The notes: generated from the sequence alone by a model not told the origin. A stretch of 64,000 bases of DNA from Dehalococcoidia bacterium (GCA_023228825.1 JALOAL010000001.1:1-64000); one strand, 5' to 3'; shown: positions 50,961-59,345, counted from the first letter of the stretch. A program made the numbers and translations.

Positions 50961-51567
50961 CCTGGTGCAGCGCCAGCGCCGCGCGACCGTGGAGCGCAAC
51001 ACGGCGGAGACGCAGGTGCGTGCCTCCGTGGACCTGGACGGGACGGGCGTGGCGAACGTCTCGACCGGCCTCGGGTTTTACGACCACATGCTGAACGCCT
51101 TCGCCCGCCACGGGCGCTTCGACCTGGATGTGCAGGCCACGGGCGACCTCCACATCGACGCGCACCACACCATGGAGGACGTCGCGCTGTCCCTCGGCCA
51201 GGCGTTTGACGAGGCGCTCGGGGGCCGCGAGGGCATCGTGCGCATGGCAGACGCCGTGGTCCCGCTGGACGAGGCGCTGGTGCAGTGCGTGATCGACATC
51301 TCCGGCCGGCCCTTCGCCGCGACCTCCATGGAGTTCGGCGGCGAGCGCATTGGCGAGGTGCCCACGGAGATGGTGTCCCACGTCCTGCGCTCCTTTGCCA
51401 CCACCGCAAAGATCACGCTGCACGTCCGCCAACTGGCGGGAGCGAACGACCACCACATCGCGGAGGCGACCATGAAGGCCCTGGGCCGCGCCATGGACGC
51501 CGCGACCGCCTTCGACCCGCGGATTGCGGGCCAGGTGCCGTCCACCAAGGAAACACTGACGACTTAG
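50953..51567 (+). CDS. hisB: Imidazoleglycerol-phosphate dehydratase
   Basis: HisB removes water from imidazole-glycerol phosphate using two manganese ions. The protein (204 aa) is monofunctional, without a phosphatase domain. It shows the family metal motifs GLGFYDHMLNAFARHG, DLHIDAHHTMEDVALSLGQA, SHVLRSFATTAKITLHV and NDHHIAEATMKALGRAM. ATG 50953 is chosen because GAGGAG lies 7 nt upstream inside hisC; a frame extension to 50923 is not needed. Confidence 0.95.
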   Translation: MPDLVQRQRRATVERNTAETQVRASVDLDGTGVANVSTGLGFYDHMLNAFARHGRFDLDVQATGDLHIDAHHTMEDVALSLGQAFDEALGGREGIVRMADAVVPLDEALVQCVIDISGRPFAATSMEFGGERIGEVPTEMVSHVLRSFATTAKITLHVRQLAGANDHHIAEATMKALGRAMDAATAFDPRIAGQVPSTKETLTT

Positions 51568-51658
51568 GCGGCACGCAGGATCACCCGTCCCCCCGTCCGG
51601 TGTTCCTGCCAACAACATTGTCCGAGACGAACACTGTCCAGAACGCCCTGTTCCCCTT

Positions 51659-51695
51659 CCCCGTTCCTCCTGCGCCTGTCGAAGGACGAACGGGG
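51659..51695. repeat. REP-like palindromic element between hisB and hisI
   Basis: CCCCGTTC (51659-51666) and GAACGGGG (51688-51695) form an 8-bp outer stem around TCCTGCGCCTGTCGAAGGA. The inner CGCCTGTCGAAGGA resembles the CCTGAGCCTGTCGAAGG-type short palindromes that recur between genes in many bacteria. The 160-bp gap around it is the only large break in the his operon. Confidence 0.5.
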
Positions 51696-51727
51696 ACGGG
51701 AGCCCGGACGCAGACCCGGAGGCTGAG

Positions 51728-52144
51728 ATGACGTCCACGAACGCCCTGGAAGAGGGCACCGCCCTCACGCTGGACTTCCAGAAACTGGCCAAGGCCGCTG
51801 CCTCCTCGGACGTGCTGCCGTGCGCCGTGCAGCACGCCGACACCGGCGAGGTCATCCTTGTCGCGTACGTCAACGACGAGGCGTTACGGGTGGCCCGGGA
51901 GACGCGGAGCGCGGTGTTCTGGAGCACCTCCCGCAACGAACTCTGGGAGAAGGGCAAGACCTCCGGCGAGACGTTCGACCTGCTGGAGGTGCGGGTGAAC
52001 TGCGAGCAAAACTCGCTCGTCTACATCGTGCGGCCTCAACGCGGGGGGATCTGCCACACGAAGAACGCCCAGGGCGAGCCCCGCAACTGCTACTACCGGC
52101 GGCTCAACCTGGAGACCGGCGAACTCGAGAACCTCGACCCGTAG
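51728..52144 (+). CDS. hisI: Phosphoribosyl-AMP cyclohydrolase with altered metal motif
   Basis: This enzyme opens the adenine ring of phosphoribosyl-AMP. The 138-residue protein has VNDEALRVARETRSAVFWSTSRNELWEKGKTSG and the zinc residues in GGICHTKN (Cys109, His110) and PRNCYYRR (Cys121). The usual magnesium motif DCDxDxL reads NCEQNSL (Asn91, Cys92, Glu93, Asn95), so all three aspartates are replaced. A short insert, NAQGEP, separates the zinc residues. It may be a divergent subfamily using other ligands. No HisE domain is fused. Confidence 0.82.
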   Translation: MTSTNALEEGTALTLDFQKLAKAAASSDVLPCAVQHADTGEVILVAYVNDEALRVARETRSAVFWSTSRNELWEKGKTSGETFDLLEVRVNCEQNSLVYIVRPQRGGICHTKNAQGEPRNCYYRRLNLETGELENLDP

Positions 52145-52169
52145 GCCAGTGCATCGAGAGCGAGCATCC

Positions 52170-52994
52170 ATGACCCAGACACAGCCGTCCGCCACCCCCG
52201 AACTCCGAGACCTGCTCGCCTTCGCCCTCGAACTGGCGGACGAGGCGGACCGCATCGCGATGTCGTTCTACCGAGGCGACCTGGGGACGACGACGAAGGC
52301 GGACGGATCGCTGGTGACCCTGGCGGACAAGGCGGTGGAGGCGCGCCTGCGCGAACTGCTGGCGGGGCGCTACCCACAGCACGCCATCCTCGGTGAGGAG
52401 GAGGGCTACACCGCCGGCGAGAGCATCGACGATGGCCGCTGGATCCTCGACCCGATCGACGGCACGCACGGCTTCGCGCGCGGCCTGCCGGTCTGGGCCT
52501 GCCTGGTCGCGTACGAGCGAGGCGGCGAGGTGCAGGTCGGGGTGGCGTCCGCACCCGCGCTGGGTACGCGCTGGTGGGCAGCCCGTGGCCTGGGCGCCTA
52601 CCGAGGCGCCACCGGGGGCGGACACGCCGGCGAGCGCATCCACGTCTCCTCGATCGCCACGGTCGCGGAGTCGCACGTCCTGAACGGGAGCATGAAGTAC
52701 GCGCTCCAGCGCTGGCCGAACGCGCAGGCCGTGAACGACGCCGCCTGGCGCGAGCGCGGCTACGGCGACTTCTGGTCGCACTGCCTGGTGGCGGAGGGCG
52801 CCGCCGAGGCCATGTACGAATACGGCCCGCAGGCGTGGGACCTGGCGGCGCTCCAGGTGATCGTGGAGGAGGCGGGCGGCCGCCTCACGGACGACCAGGG
52901 CGAGCGCGCCATCGACCGCGGGCATGCGGTGACCTCGAACGGGCTGGTGCACGACGAACTGCTCGCGGTCCTGACCGCCGCGCCGTCGCGCTAG
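52170..52994 (+). CDS. hisN: Histidinol-phosphatase, inositol-monophosphatase family
   Basis: IMP-family HisN removes phosphate from histidinol phosphate. The protein (274 aa) has KADGSLVTLADKAVE, the metal motifs ILGEEEG and WILDPIDGTHGFARGLPVW, and QAWDLAALQVIVEEAGG near the C-terminus. Position at the end of the his operon and absence of a phosphatase on hisB support the HisN role; other IMP-family substrates cannot be excluded. ATG 52170 follows hisI by 25 bp. Its stop overlaps the stop of the convergent HAD gene. Confidence 0.85.
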   Translation: MTQTQPSATPELRDLLAFALELADEADRIAMSFYRGDLGTTTKADGSLVTLADKAVEARLRELLAGRYPQHAILGEEEGYTAGESIDDGRWILDPIDGTHGFARGLPVWACLVAYERGGEVQVGVASAPALGTRWWAARGLGAYRGATGGGHAGERIHVSSIATVAESHVLNGSMKYALQRWPNAQAVNDAAWRERGYGDFWSHCLVAEGAAEAMYEYGPQAWDLAALQVIVEEAGGRLTDDQGERAIDRGHAVTSNGLVHDELLAVLTAAPSR

Positions 52995-53710
52995 CAGCCG
53001 AGGCGCTCCGCGAGGGCCACGAGGCTGTCCGCCACCACGTCGAACTCCGCGCGCGGGGTCAGGTCGCGGGCGGCGCCTGGGCCGTACTCCAGCGGGCGGG
53101 GGATGAAGGCGGTGCGCACGCCCGCAGCGTCGCGCGCGGCGATCAGGTCGCCCTGGTGCGCGGCCACCATCATGCACTCCTCGCCTCGTAGCCCCAGCAG
53201 GCGGCAGGCCTCGCGGTAGCACTCCGGGTCGGGCTTGTAGTGCCCCGTCACCTCGGCGCCCAGCACGCAGTCCCACGGTAGGCCGGCACGCTTCGCCATG
53301 TTCACGATCAGCGCGATGTTCCCGTTGGACTGCGGCGCCACGATGTAGCGCGCCTTCAGCCTCGTGAGTCCTTCCACGCTGTCTGGCCACGGATCGAGGC
53401 GGTGCCATGCCCGGCTGAACTCGTCCACCTCGGCGGCAGGCAGGTCCTTGATGCCGAACTCCGCGAGCACGGCCTCCAGGTTCTCTCGGTGCAACGTATC
53501 CAGCGGGACGAAGGGGCGGCGTCCGCTGCGCACCTCCTCCATCGCCGGCTGGTACAGCGCGCGCCAGCGGTCCGCCACCTGCCCCCAGTCCGTGCGCGGC
53601 AACCCCAACCGCGAGGCGAGCGCCTCGCCCTCGCGGGCCACGCCGGAGCGCCAGTCCACGACGGTGCCGAAGACATCGAACAGCAGCGCGCGCAGCGGAG
53701 GCTCTTTCAT
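52991..53710 (-). CDS. HAD hydrolase, haloacid dehalogenase type II-like
   Basis: The 239-residue protein follows the type II haloacid dehalogenase pattern. The nucleophile Asp is in RALLFDVFGTVVDWRSG, motif II in YIVAPQSNGNIA, the lysine in GHYKPDPECYREA and the acidic motif in MMVAAHQGDLIAA (MVAAHxWDL in classic enzymes). The cap domain lies between motifs I and II. Phosphatase activity is also possible. ATG 53710 is chosen because TACAGT ends 6 nt upstream. Its TAG shares the palindrome CTAG with the convergent hisN stop. Confidence 0.85.
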   Translation of the reverse strand: MKEPPLRALLFDVFGTVVDWRSGVAREGEALASRLGLPRTDWGQVADRWRALYQPAMEEVRSGRRPFVPLDTLHRENLEAVLAEFGIKDLPAAEVDEFSRAWHRLDPWPDSVEGLTRLKARYIVAPQSNGNIALIVNMAKRAGLPWDCVLGAEVTGHYKPDPECYREACRLLGLRGEECMMVAAHQGDLIAARDAAGVRTAFIPRPLEYGPGAARDLTPRAEFDVVADSLVALAERLGC

Positions 53711-53716
53711 TGCGGC

Positions 53717-53722
53717 ACTGTA
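53717..53722 (-). promoter_or_regulatory. -10 box TACAGT, leaderless-type start of the HAD gene
   Basis: On the minus strand TACAGT ends 6 nt before ATG 53710. Confidence 0.5.
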
Positions 53723-53752
53723 GCGCGCGGCAGCCAGCCGGGACGCCTCGCT

Positions 53753-53804
53753 GCGGGTGCCCGGTGCGGGTGCCCGGTCTGGGTGCTGGGTGCGGGTGCT
53801 AGGG
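53753..53804. repeat. 13-bp tandem repeat, four copies
   Basis: GCGGGTGCCCGGT occurs at 53753-53765 and 53766-53778, with diverged copies at 53779-53791 and 53792-53804. The last copy covers the stop codon of the glycosyltransferase gene and supplies its C-terminal APAP codons. Confidence 0.75.
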
Positions 53805-54959
53805 CGCCGGCGCGACCTCATCGTAGAGGGCGGCCATGTGGCGGGCGTAGACCGGGACGGCGTGCTCACGCTCCCAGCGGGCGCGCCCGTTCATGGCGAG
53901 GCGGGCGCGCAAGTCCTGGTCGCGCACCACGTGCTCCAGCGCCCCCGCGAGCGCTTCCACCTCGCCAGGCGCCACAAGGAGGCCGCTGGTCCCGTCCTCG
54001 ATTACCTCGGGGATGGCGCCGACGGGCGTGGCGATGACGGCGAGGCCGTGCGCCAGCGCCTCCAGGACGGAGAGTGGCAGGCCCTCGGCGTAGGAAGGCA
54101 GCACCATCACGTCCGCCCGCGCCAGGAGGCGCTGCACCTCCGGCTCGTCGACCCAGCCCGTGAAGTGGATGCGCTCGGCGAGGGCGTGCTCCGTAGCGCG
54201 TGCGCGGTACACCTCCACGTCGCCGTCGCCAGCCATGGTCGCCTCCCACGGCAGCGCGGCCACGTCCGGACGCGCGAGCGCGTCGATGAGGTCGCCCGCA
54301 CCCTTACGCGGGCCCAACTGGCCCAGGAAGAGGATGCGCAGGGTGCCCTCGGCTCGACGAGCGGGGAGTGCCTGCGGCCCGGGGACTGCGTTCCGCATGA
54401 CGAGCACGCGGTCGTCCTCCAGGCCCAGGGTGTCCCGGACGTACGCCGCCCATATGTCGCCCAGGACGACCACGCGGTCGGCGCTGCGGAACATCCACCG
54501 CACCAGGGCGAGCATTGGGGCCGGGAGGCCGTCCAGGAAGTCCCGGTACTGGCTGCTGTGCAGGTGCAGGATCACGGGCGTGCGTCCGAGGCGTGCGATG
54601 ACCACCACGAAGAACGCGCGCGCGGTGCTGCCTCGCTGCGTCATGTTCACGTGCAGCAGGCGGTGCCGCCGCCGCACCACGCTCCAGGCGATTTGCCCGA
54701 GGGCAGCCGCGAACACCGAAAGCGAGGCGGCGAGGCTGCCGCGGCCGCGTAGCGCCAGCCGCTCCACGCGAGGGGCGTCCGGCGTCGCCTCGAACTCTGC
54801 GGCCAGGTAGTCCACGGCCCGCTGGATGCCGCCGTGCGTCCCGTCCTCCACCAGGAGCACGGGACGGGGTCGTGCGTGGCCTCGTGGTCCCCGAGGCCCT
54901 CGAGGCCAGCGAGGCGTGGCGGCGGGGGTGGGCGCGGGGGTGCCGGTAGGGGCGGTCAT
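53799..54959 (-). CDS. Glycosyltransferase, GT4 family
   Basis: The 386-residue protein starts with a Pro/Ala/Arg-rich segment, then PVLLVEDGTHGGIQRAVDYLA (glycine-rich donor loop), LHVNMTQRGSTARAFF and ILHLHSSQYRDFL. The C-terminal GT-B half has LRILFLGQLGPRKGAGDLIDA and VMVLPSYAEGLPLSVLEALAHGLAVIAT, the E-x7-E signature of GT4 enzymes. It acts on the cytoplasmic side of the membrane. It overlaps wecG by ATGA and closes the polysaccharide operon. Confidence 0.88.
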   Translation of the reverse strand: MTAPTGTPAPTPAATPRWPRGPRGPRGHARPRPVLLVEDGTHGGIQRAVDYLAAEFEATPDAPRVERLALRGRGSLAASLSVFAAALGQIAWSVVRRRHRLLHVNMTQRGSTARAFFVVVIARLGRTPVILHLHSSQYRDFLDGLPAPMLALVRWMFRSADRVVVLGDIWAAYVRDTLGLEDDRVLVMRNAVPGPQALPARRAEGTLRILFLGQLGPRKGAGDLIDALARPDVAALPWEATMAGDGDVEVYRARATEHALAERIHFTGWVDEPEVQRLLARADVMVLPSYAEGLPLSVLEALAHGLAVIATPVGAIPEVIEDGTSGLLVAPGEVEALAGALEHVVRDQDLRARLAMNGRARWEREHAVPVYARHMAALYDEVAPAP

Positions 54960-55705
54960 GCGCCGCCGGACCATCTCGCCTTCGCGACCATCCACAGGAA
55001 GCGAGTGTTGGTCTCCAGGTAGCGCCGGCCCAGGCGACGCGGTTCCTGCAGCAGCCGGTGGAACCACTCCAGGCCCGCGTGCTGCATCCACAGCGGAGCG
55101 CGCGAGGCCCGGCCGGCCACCACGTCGAACGAGCCGCCCACGCCCATGGCGAACGGGACGTTCATCTCCCCCAGCCAGCGGTGGATGAACCGCTCCTTCC
55201 GAGGTGAACTGATCGCGACGAACAGGACGTCCGCCTGCCGCTCGCGGATGGTGGCGGCCACCCTCGGTTCTTCGTCCTCGCTGAAGTAGCCGTCGCGCCA
55301 GCCGGCCACCTGCAGGTTGGGGTACCGGTGGCGGTAGATCTGGACCACGCGCTCCACCACCTCCTCTCGGGCGCCCAGGAAGTAGATGCGCCACCCGCGC
55401 TCGGCGGCGCGCGCCACCACGGCCTGCATCAGGTCGATGCCGGCCACGCGTTCCGGTACGCGCTGGCCCAGCAGGCGCGCGGCCCAGACCACGGACTGCC
55501 CGTCCGCGTTCACGAGCGGGCACTGCTCGACGATGGAGCGCAACTCCGGGTCGCGCGCCATGGTCACCACCTTGGCGGCGTTGATCACCACGTGCTGGTG
55601 CGGCCGCCGCGAGGCCACCTGTCGCTCCACCTCCTCCAGCGTCTCCTCCGTGGTGAGGGCGTCCAGGGGGTAGCCGAGGAAGTCAATGCGTCGCATGGTG
55701 GTCAT
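54956..55705 (-). CDS. wecG: WecG/TagA/CpsF-family glycosyltransferase
   Basis: GT26 enzymes transfer ManNAc or ManNAc-uronate to lipid-linked GlcNAc. The 249-residue protein has IDFLGYPLDALTTEETLEEV, HVVINAAKVVTMARDPELRSI, NADGQSVVWAARLLGQRVPERVAGIDLM, IYFLGAREEVVERV, VAISSPRKERFIHRW and MGVGGSFDVVAGRASRAPLWM, all family hallmarks. The start overlaps the wecB stop by one base. With wecB and wecC it can use UDP-ManNAc or its uronate; which one is not shown by the sequence. Confidence 0.9.
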   Translation of the reverse strand: MTTMRRIDFLGYPLDALTTEETLEEVERQVASRRPHQHVVINAAKVVTMARDPELRSIVEQCPLVNADGQSVVWAARLLGQRVPERVAGIDLMQAVVARAAERGWRIYFLGAREEVVERVVQIYRHRYPNLQVAGWRDGYFSEDEEPRVAATIRERQADVLFVAISSPRKERFIHRWLGEMNVPFAMGVGGSFDVVAGRASRAPLWMQHAGLEWFHRLLQEPRRLGRRYLETNTRFLWMVAKARWSGGA

Positions 55706-56862
55706 CAGCCCAGCGCCTCCGCCAGCGTCTGCACGATTCGTTCGGCGGCGTGGCCGTCGCCGTAGGGGCTCTGGGCCTGGCTCATGCGCTGGTAGTGCGC
55801 CCGGTCCGCCAGGAGGCGCTCCACGCCGGCGACGATGCGCCCCCGGTCCGCGCCCACCAGTTCCACGATGCCCGCCTCCACCGCCTCCGGCCGCTCCGTC
55901 ACCTCTCGCATCACGAGCACGGGCTTGCCCAGGCTGGGGGCCTCCTCCTGGATGCCGCCGGAGTCGGTCAGGACCAGCGTGCAGCGGTCCATCAGGGAGA
56001 CGAAGGTGCCGTAGTCCAGCGGGTCCAGCAGGTACAGGTTGGACTCCTGGTGCACACGGTGGGAGGCCGGGGCCAGGATCGTCTCCACCGGGCCGCGCAC
56101 GTTGGGGTTCAGGTGCACCGGGTAGACGAAGTCCACGTCCGGGTGCTGTTCCGCCAGCACCCGGATCGCCTGGCAGATCTGCACGAAGCCCTCGCCGAAA
56201 CTCTCGCGGCGGTGGGCCGTAATCAGCACCACGCGCCGCCCCGGCCGCTGACGCCAGCCGCGCGCCGCCAGCCGCGAGGCGTACCGGTCGCCCTCCCGCG
56301 CCACGCGCGCACGGGCGTCCAGGAGCGCATCGATCACGGTGTTGCCGGTGACAAAGATGCGGTCTTCCGTGACGCCCTCCGCGCGGAGGTGGCAGGCGCC
56401 CGTCTCCGTGGGGGCGAAGCAGAAGCGCGTCAGGCCGTCCGCCAGGCGGCGGTTGCCCTCTTCCGGGAAGGGCGCTGCGAGGTTGCCCGTGCGCAGGCCG
56501 GCCTCCACGTGCCCCACGGGGACGCCGGCGTAGAACGCCGCGAGCGTGCTGGCCAGGGTGGTGGTGGTGTCGCCGTGGACCAGCACCACGTCCGGCCGCG
56601 CCTCGCGGAGGGGGGCCTGCAGGCCCTGCAGGACCAGCGTCGTGATGTCCGCCAGGGTCTGGTCCGGACGCATCACGTCCAGGTCGTAGCGGGGGGCGAT
56701 GCCGAAAAAGTCCAGCACCTCGTCCAGCATCTCGCGGTGCTGGGCGGTGACGCAGACCACGCTCTCGAAGCGGGGGTCGCACTCCAGCGCACGCACCACG
56801 GGGGCCATCTTCACGGCCTCTGGCCGGGTCCCGAAGACGGAGAGGACGCGCACGGGACTCAT
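55705..56862 (-). CDS. wecB: UDP-N-acetylglucosamine 2-epimerase (non-hydrolysing)
   Basis: WecB makes UDP-ManNAc from UDP-GlcNAc. The GT-B-like protein (385 aa) has VFGTRPEAVKMAPVVRAL, TAQHREMLDEVL, VLVHGDTTTTLAS, GHVEAGLRTGN, PFPEEGNRRLAD, ITAHRRESFGEG and LTDSGGIQEEAPSLGKPVLVMREVTERPEAV. All catalytic acidic and histidine residues are in place. It overlaps wecC upstream by ATGA. Confidence 0.95.
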   Translation of the reverse strand: MSPVRVLSVFGTRPEAVKMAPVVRALECDPRFESVVCVTAQHREMLDEVLDFFGIAPRYDLDVMRPDQTLADITTLVLQGLQAPLREARPDVVLVHGDTTTTLASTLAAFYAGVPVGHVEAGLRTGNLAAPFPEEGNRRLADGLTRFCFAPTETGACHLRAEGVTEDRIFVTGNTVIDALLDARARVAREGDRYASRLAARGWRQRPGRRVVLITAHRRESFGEGFVQICQAIRVLAEQHPDVDFVYPVHLNPNVRGPVETILAPASHRVHQESNLYLLDPLDYGTFVSLMDRCTLVLTDSGGIQEEAPSLGKPVLVMREVTERPEAVEAGIVELVGADRGRIVAGVERLLADRAHYQRMSQAQSPYGDGHAAERIVQTLAEALG

Positions 56863-58166
56863 CGCCGGAACATCCCGCAGGTGTCGATCACATGGCGTCC
56901 GGCCAGGTCCGCCGGGGCGATCTCACGGAAGCACTCGTGGCCCACGAGGCCCACGATGACGTCGGCGCGCTGGAGCACCTCGTCCAGCGTGGAGAGCGGC
57001 GGGTACTCGAGGCCGGGGACGAGGGGATCGCAGGCGAGCGCGCGTGCGCCCAACTGGTTCCGCAGTTCGCTGGCGATGCGCAGGGCGGGCGACTCGCGCA
57101 GGTCGTCCACGTCCGCCTTGTACGCGAGGCCGAGCGAGGCGACCACGGCGTCCGGGCGCTCGCGCAGCGCCGCGTGCACCTGCTCGATCACCCAGCCTGG
57201 CTTCGCGTCGTTCACCTTGCGCACCGCGCGGATCAGCGGCGTGCGCTCCGGCGACGCAGCCACCAGGAACCACGGGTCCACGGCGATGCAATGGCCACCC
57301 ACGCCCGGCCCCGGCTTCAGGATGTCCACGCGGGGGTGGTGGTTCGCCAGTTCGATCAAGTCCCACACGTCCACGCCCTGGTCATGCGCGAGCACGGAGA
57401 GTTCGTTCGCGAAGGCGATGTTCAGGTCGCGGTAGGAGTTCTCCGCCAGTTTCGCCATCTCCGCCGTGCGCGCCGTGGTGCGCAGCACCTCGCCGGTCAC
57501 GAAGCGCTCGTAGAAGGCGGCGGCGCGCTCGGTCGCCTCGTCGTCCAGGCCGCCCACGATGCGGTCGTTCTCCACCAACTCCACCAGGATGCGCCCCGGC
57601 AGCACGCGCTCCGGGCAGTGCGCGAAGTACGCGCGCGAGTCGCCCCCGGCCGAATCGCCCTGGCCCGAAACGCCCTCGCCCGAAATGCCCTCGGCCGAAT
57701 TGGGGGCCAGGTCGGGGCGCGCTCGGCCCACGGTGGCGGCGATGCGCTCCGTGGTGCCGGGCGGGCTGGTGGACTCGAGGATCACGAGGTTCCCGGGCCG
57801 CAGCACAGGCACCAGGGCCTCGGCCGCCGCGTCCACGTAGGACAGGTCGGGCGCGTGGCCGGCCCGGACGGGGGTGGGCACGGCGATGATGAACACGTCT
57901 GCGGGGACGGGCCGGCTGCCGGCCTGGAGGTTGCCGGAGTGCACCGCCGCGCGCACCATGCCGTCCAGGTCCGGCTCCACGAAGTGCACGCGGGCGGCGT
58001 TCACGGACTCCACCACGCGCTCGCTCACGTCCACGCCGTGGACGGCGAGGCCGTGGGTGGCGAGGAGGCTCGCCGTGGGGAGGCCGATGTAGCCGAGGCC
58101 AAGGACGCAGACGTCCGCCTCCTCGCGCTGCCGCGCTGGTGATAGGACGGACAGGGACGTCGCCAT
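56859..58166 (-). CDS. wecC: UDP-N-acetyl-D-mannosamine dehydrogenase
   Basis: WecC oxidises UDP-ManNAc to the uronic acid with NAD. The 435-residue protein has VCVLGLGYIGLPTASLLATHG, IIAVPTPV, ESTSPPGTTERI, CPERVLPG, TAEMAKLAENSYRDLNIAFANEL, the active-site GVGGHCIAVDPWFLV (Cys) and GLAYKADVDDLRESPAL. A Gly/Ser-rich insert of four 5-residue repeats splits the region just before the CPERVLPG motif. ATG 58166 has AAGGG 7 nt upstream. It is the first gene of the operon. Confidence 0.93.
   Translation of the reverse strand: MATSLSVLSPARQREEADVCVLGLGYIGLPTASLLATHGLAVHGVDVSERVVESVNAARVHFVEPDLDGMVRAAVHSGNLQAGSRPVPADVFIIAVPTPVRAGHAPDLSYVDAAAEALVPVLRPGNLVILESTSPPGTTERIAATVGRARPDLAPNSAEGISGEGVSGQGDSAGGDSRAYFAHCPERVLPGRILVELVENDRIVGGLDDEATERAAAFYERFVTGEVLRTTARTAEMAKLAENSYRDLNIAFANELSVLAHDQGVDVWDLIELANHHPRVDILKPGPGVGGHCIAVDPWFLVAASPERTPLIRAVRKVNDAKPGWVIEQVHAALRERPDAVVASLGLAYKADVDDLRESPALRIASELRNQLGARALACDPLVPGLEYPPLSTLDEVLQRADVIVGLVGHECFREIAPADLAGRHVIDTCGMFRR
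57640..57699. repeat. In-frame 15-bp tandem repeat within wecC, four copies
   Basis: Copies start at 57640, 57655, 57670 and 57685, each ending in GGCCGAA or GCCCGAA. They encode Ser-(Ala/Gly)-x-Gly-x units inserted in a surface loop of the dehydrogenase. Confidence 0.85.
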
Positions 58167-58626
58167 GCAGGGACCCTTCAACATGGCGCGGTCGAGGCGC
58201 CGGCGTCGGAAGGGCCTCGGGCGTCGGGGCCCCTCGGGATGGGGGAGGCGAGTCGTCACCGTGCGGGAGCGGCATTGAGTTCGCGTCGAGGCTTCGTCCA
58301 AGCGTGAGAACCGGGGGGTGCGGGCCGCGAGGGGCCGGGCGTGCGAACGCGTCTGGAATAGGGGCAAACCCCACTCAGGAGCCCATCACATCCGTCGGTG
58401 ACGCCTGTCCGACCCCACCCGGCGATCCGGACGGCCACGGTCGCCACGCCTGGGAGCGCTTCGACACCGGGCGAGGCGTCGCTGGCCCTCGGGGCTGGAT
58501 CTCGGGGCTGGGCCGCGGGGCTGGGCCTCGGGCGGGTACGCTCGCCGCAGGCGGACACCTACGTTGAGGTCGCCTCGATCACCCGCGTCGCGCTGCTCCA
58601 GTGGCCGCCACGAAGTGGCGGGGGGG
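58167..58626. other. Intergenic region (460 bp) upstream of wecC
   Basis: It holds the wecC ribosome site at one end and the regulator's terminator hairpin at the other. Between them I see no convincing promoter, riboswitch or open frame on either strand; composition is very GC-rich. Confidence 0.45.
58605..58621 (-). terminator. Hairpin after the response regulator gene
   Basis: CCGCCAC / GTGGCGG is a perfect 7-bp stem with a 3-nt loop, 5 bp beyond the regulator's stop on the minus strand. Confidence 0.55.
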
Positions 58627-59301
58627 TTAGTCCTGCTGCGCCTTGCGCATGCGGCGCTCGGTAGCCAGTCGCGCGGCCTGGGAACGGCGTTCCACGCTCA
58701 ACTTCGAGTAGATTTGCGACACGTAGTTCTTGATGGTCTTCTCCGCCAGCGAGAGCGTCTGCGCGATCTCACCGTTGGTGAGGCCGTCCGCGATCAGGCC
58801 CAGGATGCGATCCTCCTGCGGCGACAGCGAGGCGAAGGCGTCGTCCGCCGGGTGCGCCGCCTTGCCGCTACGCAGGCGCTCCAGCACCTCCGTGGCCATC
58901 TGCGGGTCCAGGAGCGATCCACCCTCGCCCACCGTGCGCACCGCGTCCTGGATGCGCTGCGGGTCCAGGTCCTTCAGCAGGTACCCGGAGGCGCCCGCCA
59001 TCACTGCGGAGAAGAGGGCGTTGCGGTCCGCGTGCGACGTAAGGATCAGCACCTTGGTCTCCGGGCGGGCCGTGCGGATCTCCCGGCACGCCTCGATGCC
59101 CGATCCGTCCGGCAAGCGCAGATCCAGCACCACCACGTCCGGCTCCGTGGTGCTGGCGACCTGGATCGCCTCCTGGACCGATCCCGCCTCCCCGACGACT
59201 GAGAACTCGCGACGCTCCGCGAGGAGGTCGGCCAGGCCGCGACGGACGACCGCGTGGTCGTCCACGATCATGACCCGGATCTGTGTGGTGACGTTCGCCA
59301 T
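58627..59301 (-). CDS. NarL/LuxR-family response regulator
   Basis: The receiver domain has the acidic pair Asp14-Asp15 (VMIVDDHAVVRRGL), phospho-acceptor Asp60 (VVVLDLRLPDGSG), the switch Thr/Ser in LILTSHAD and Lys110 in GYLLKDLD. The C-terminal LuxR helix-turn-helix is complete (LSPQEDRILGLIADGLTNGEIAQTLSLAEKTIKNYVSQIYSKLSV). The protein is 224 aa. It is divergent from a histidine kinase gene 210 bp away, its obvious partner. The domain mix resembles DevR/NarL regulators. Confidence 0.93.
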   Translation of the reverse strand: MANVTTQIRVMIVDDHAVVRRGLADLLAERREFSVVGEAGSVQEAIQVASTTEPDVVVLDLRLPDGSGIEACREIRTARPETKVLILTSHADRNALFSAVMAGASGYLLKDLDPQRIQDAVRTVGEGGSLLDPQMATEVLERLRSGKAAHPADDAFASLSPQEDRILGLIADGLTNGEIAQTLSLAEKTIKNYVSQIYSKLSVERRSQAARLATERRMRKAQQD

Positions 59302-59345
59302 GGTGGTTGCCCTCGATGCGTCCGCGTGGGGCGGGCTTTGACCTC

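Noticed and set aside
57640..57699. Regular repeats considered as a CRISPR array
   Set aside because: The 15-bp units are contiguous without spacers and lie in frame inside wecC.
58350..58450. GGGGCAAACCCC resembling part of a cyclic-di-GMP riboswitch
   Set aside because: The second conserved block and P2/P3 helices are missing, and no plus-strand gene follows. It is just a short palindrome.
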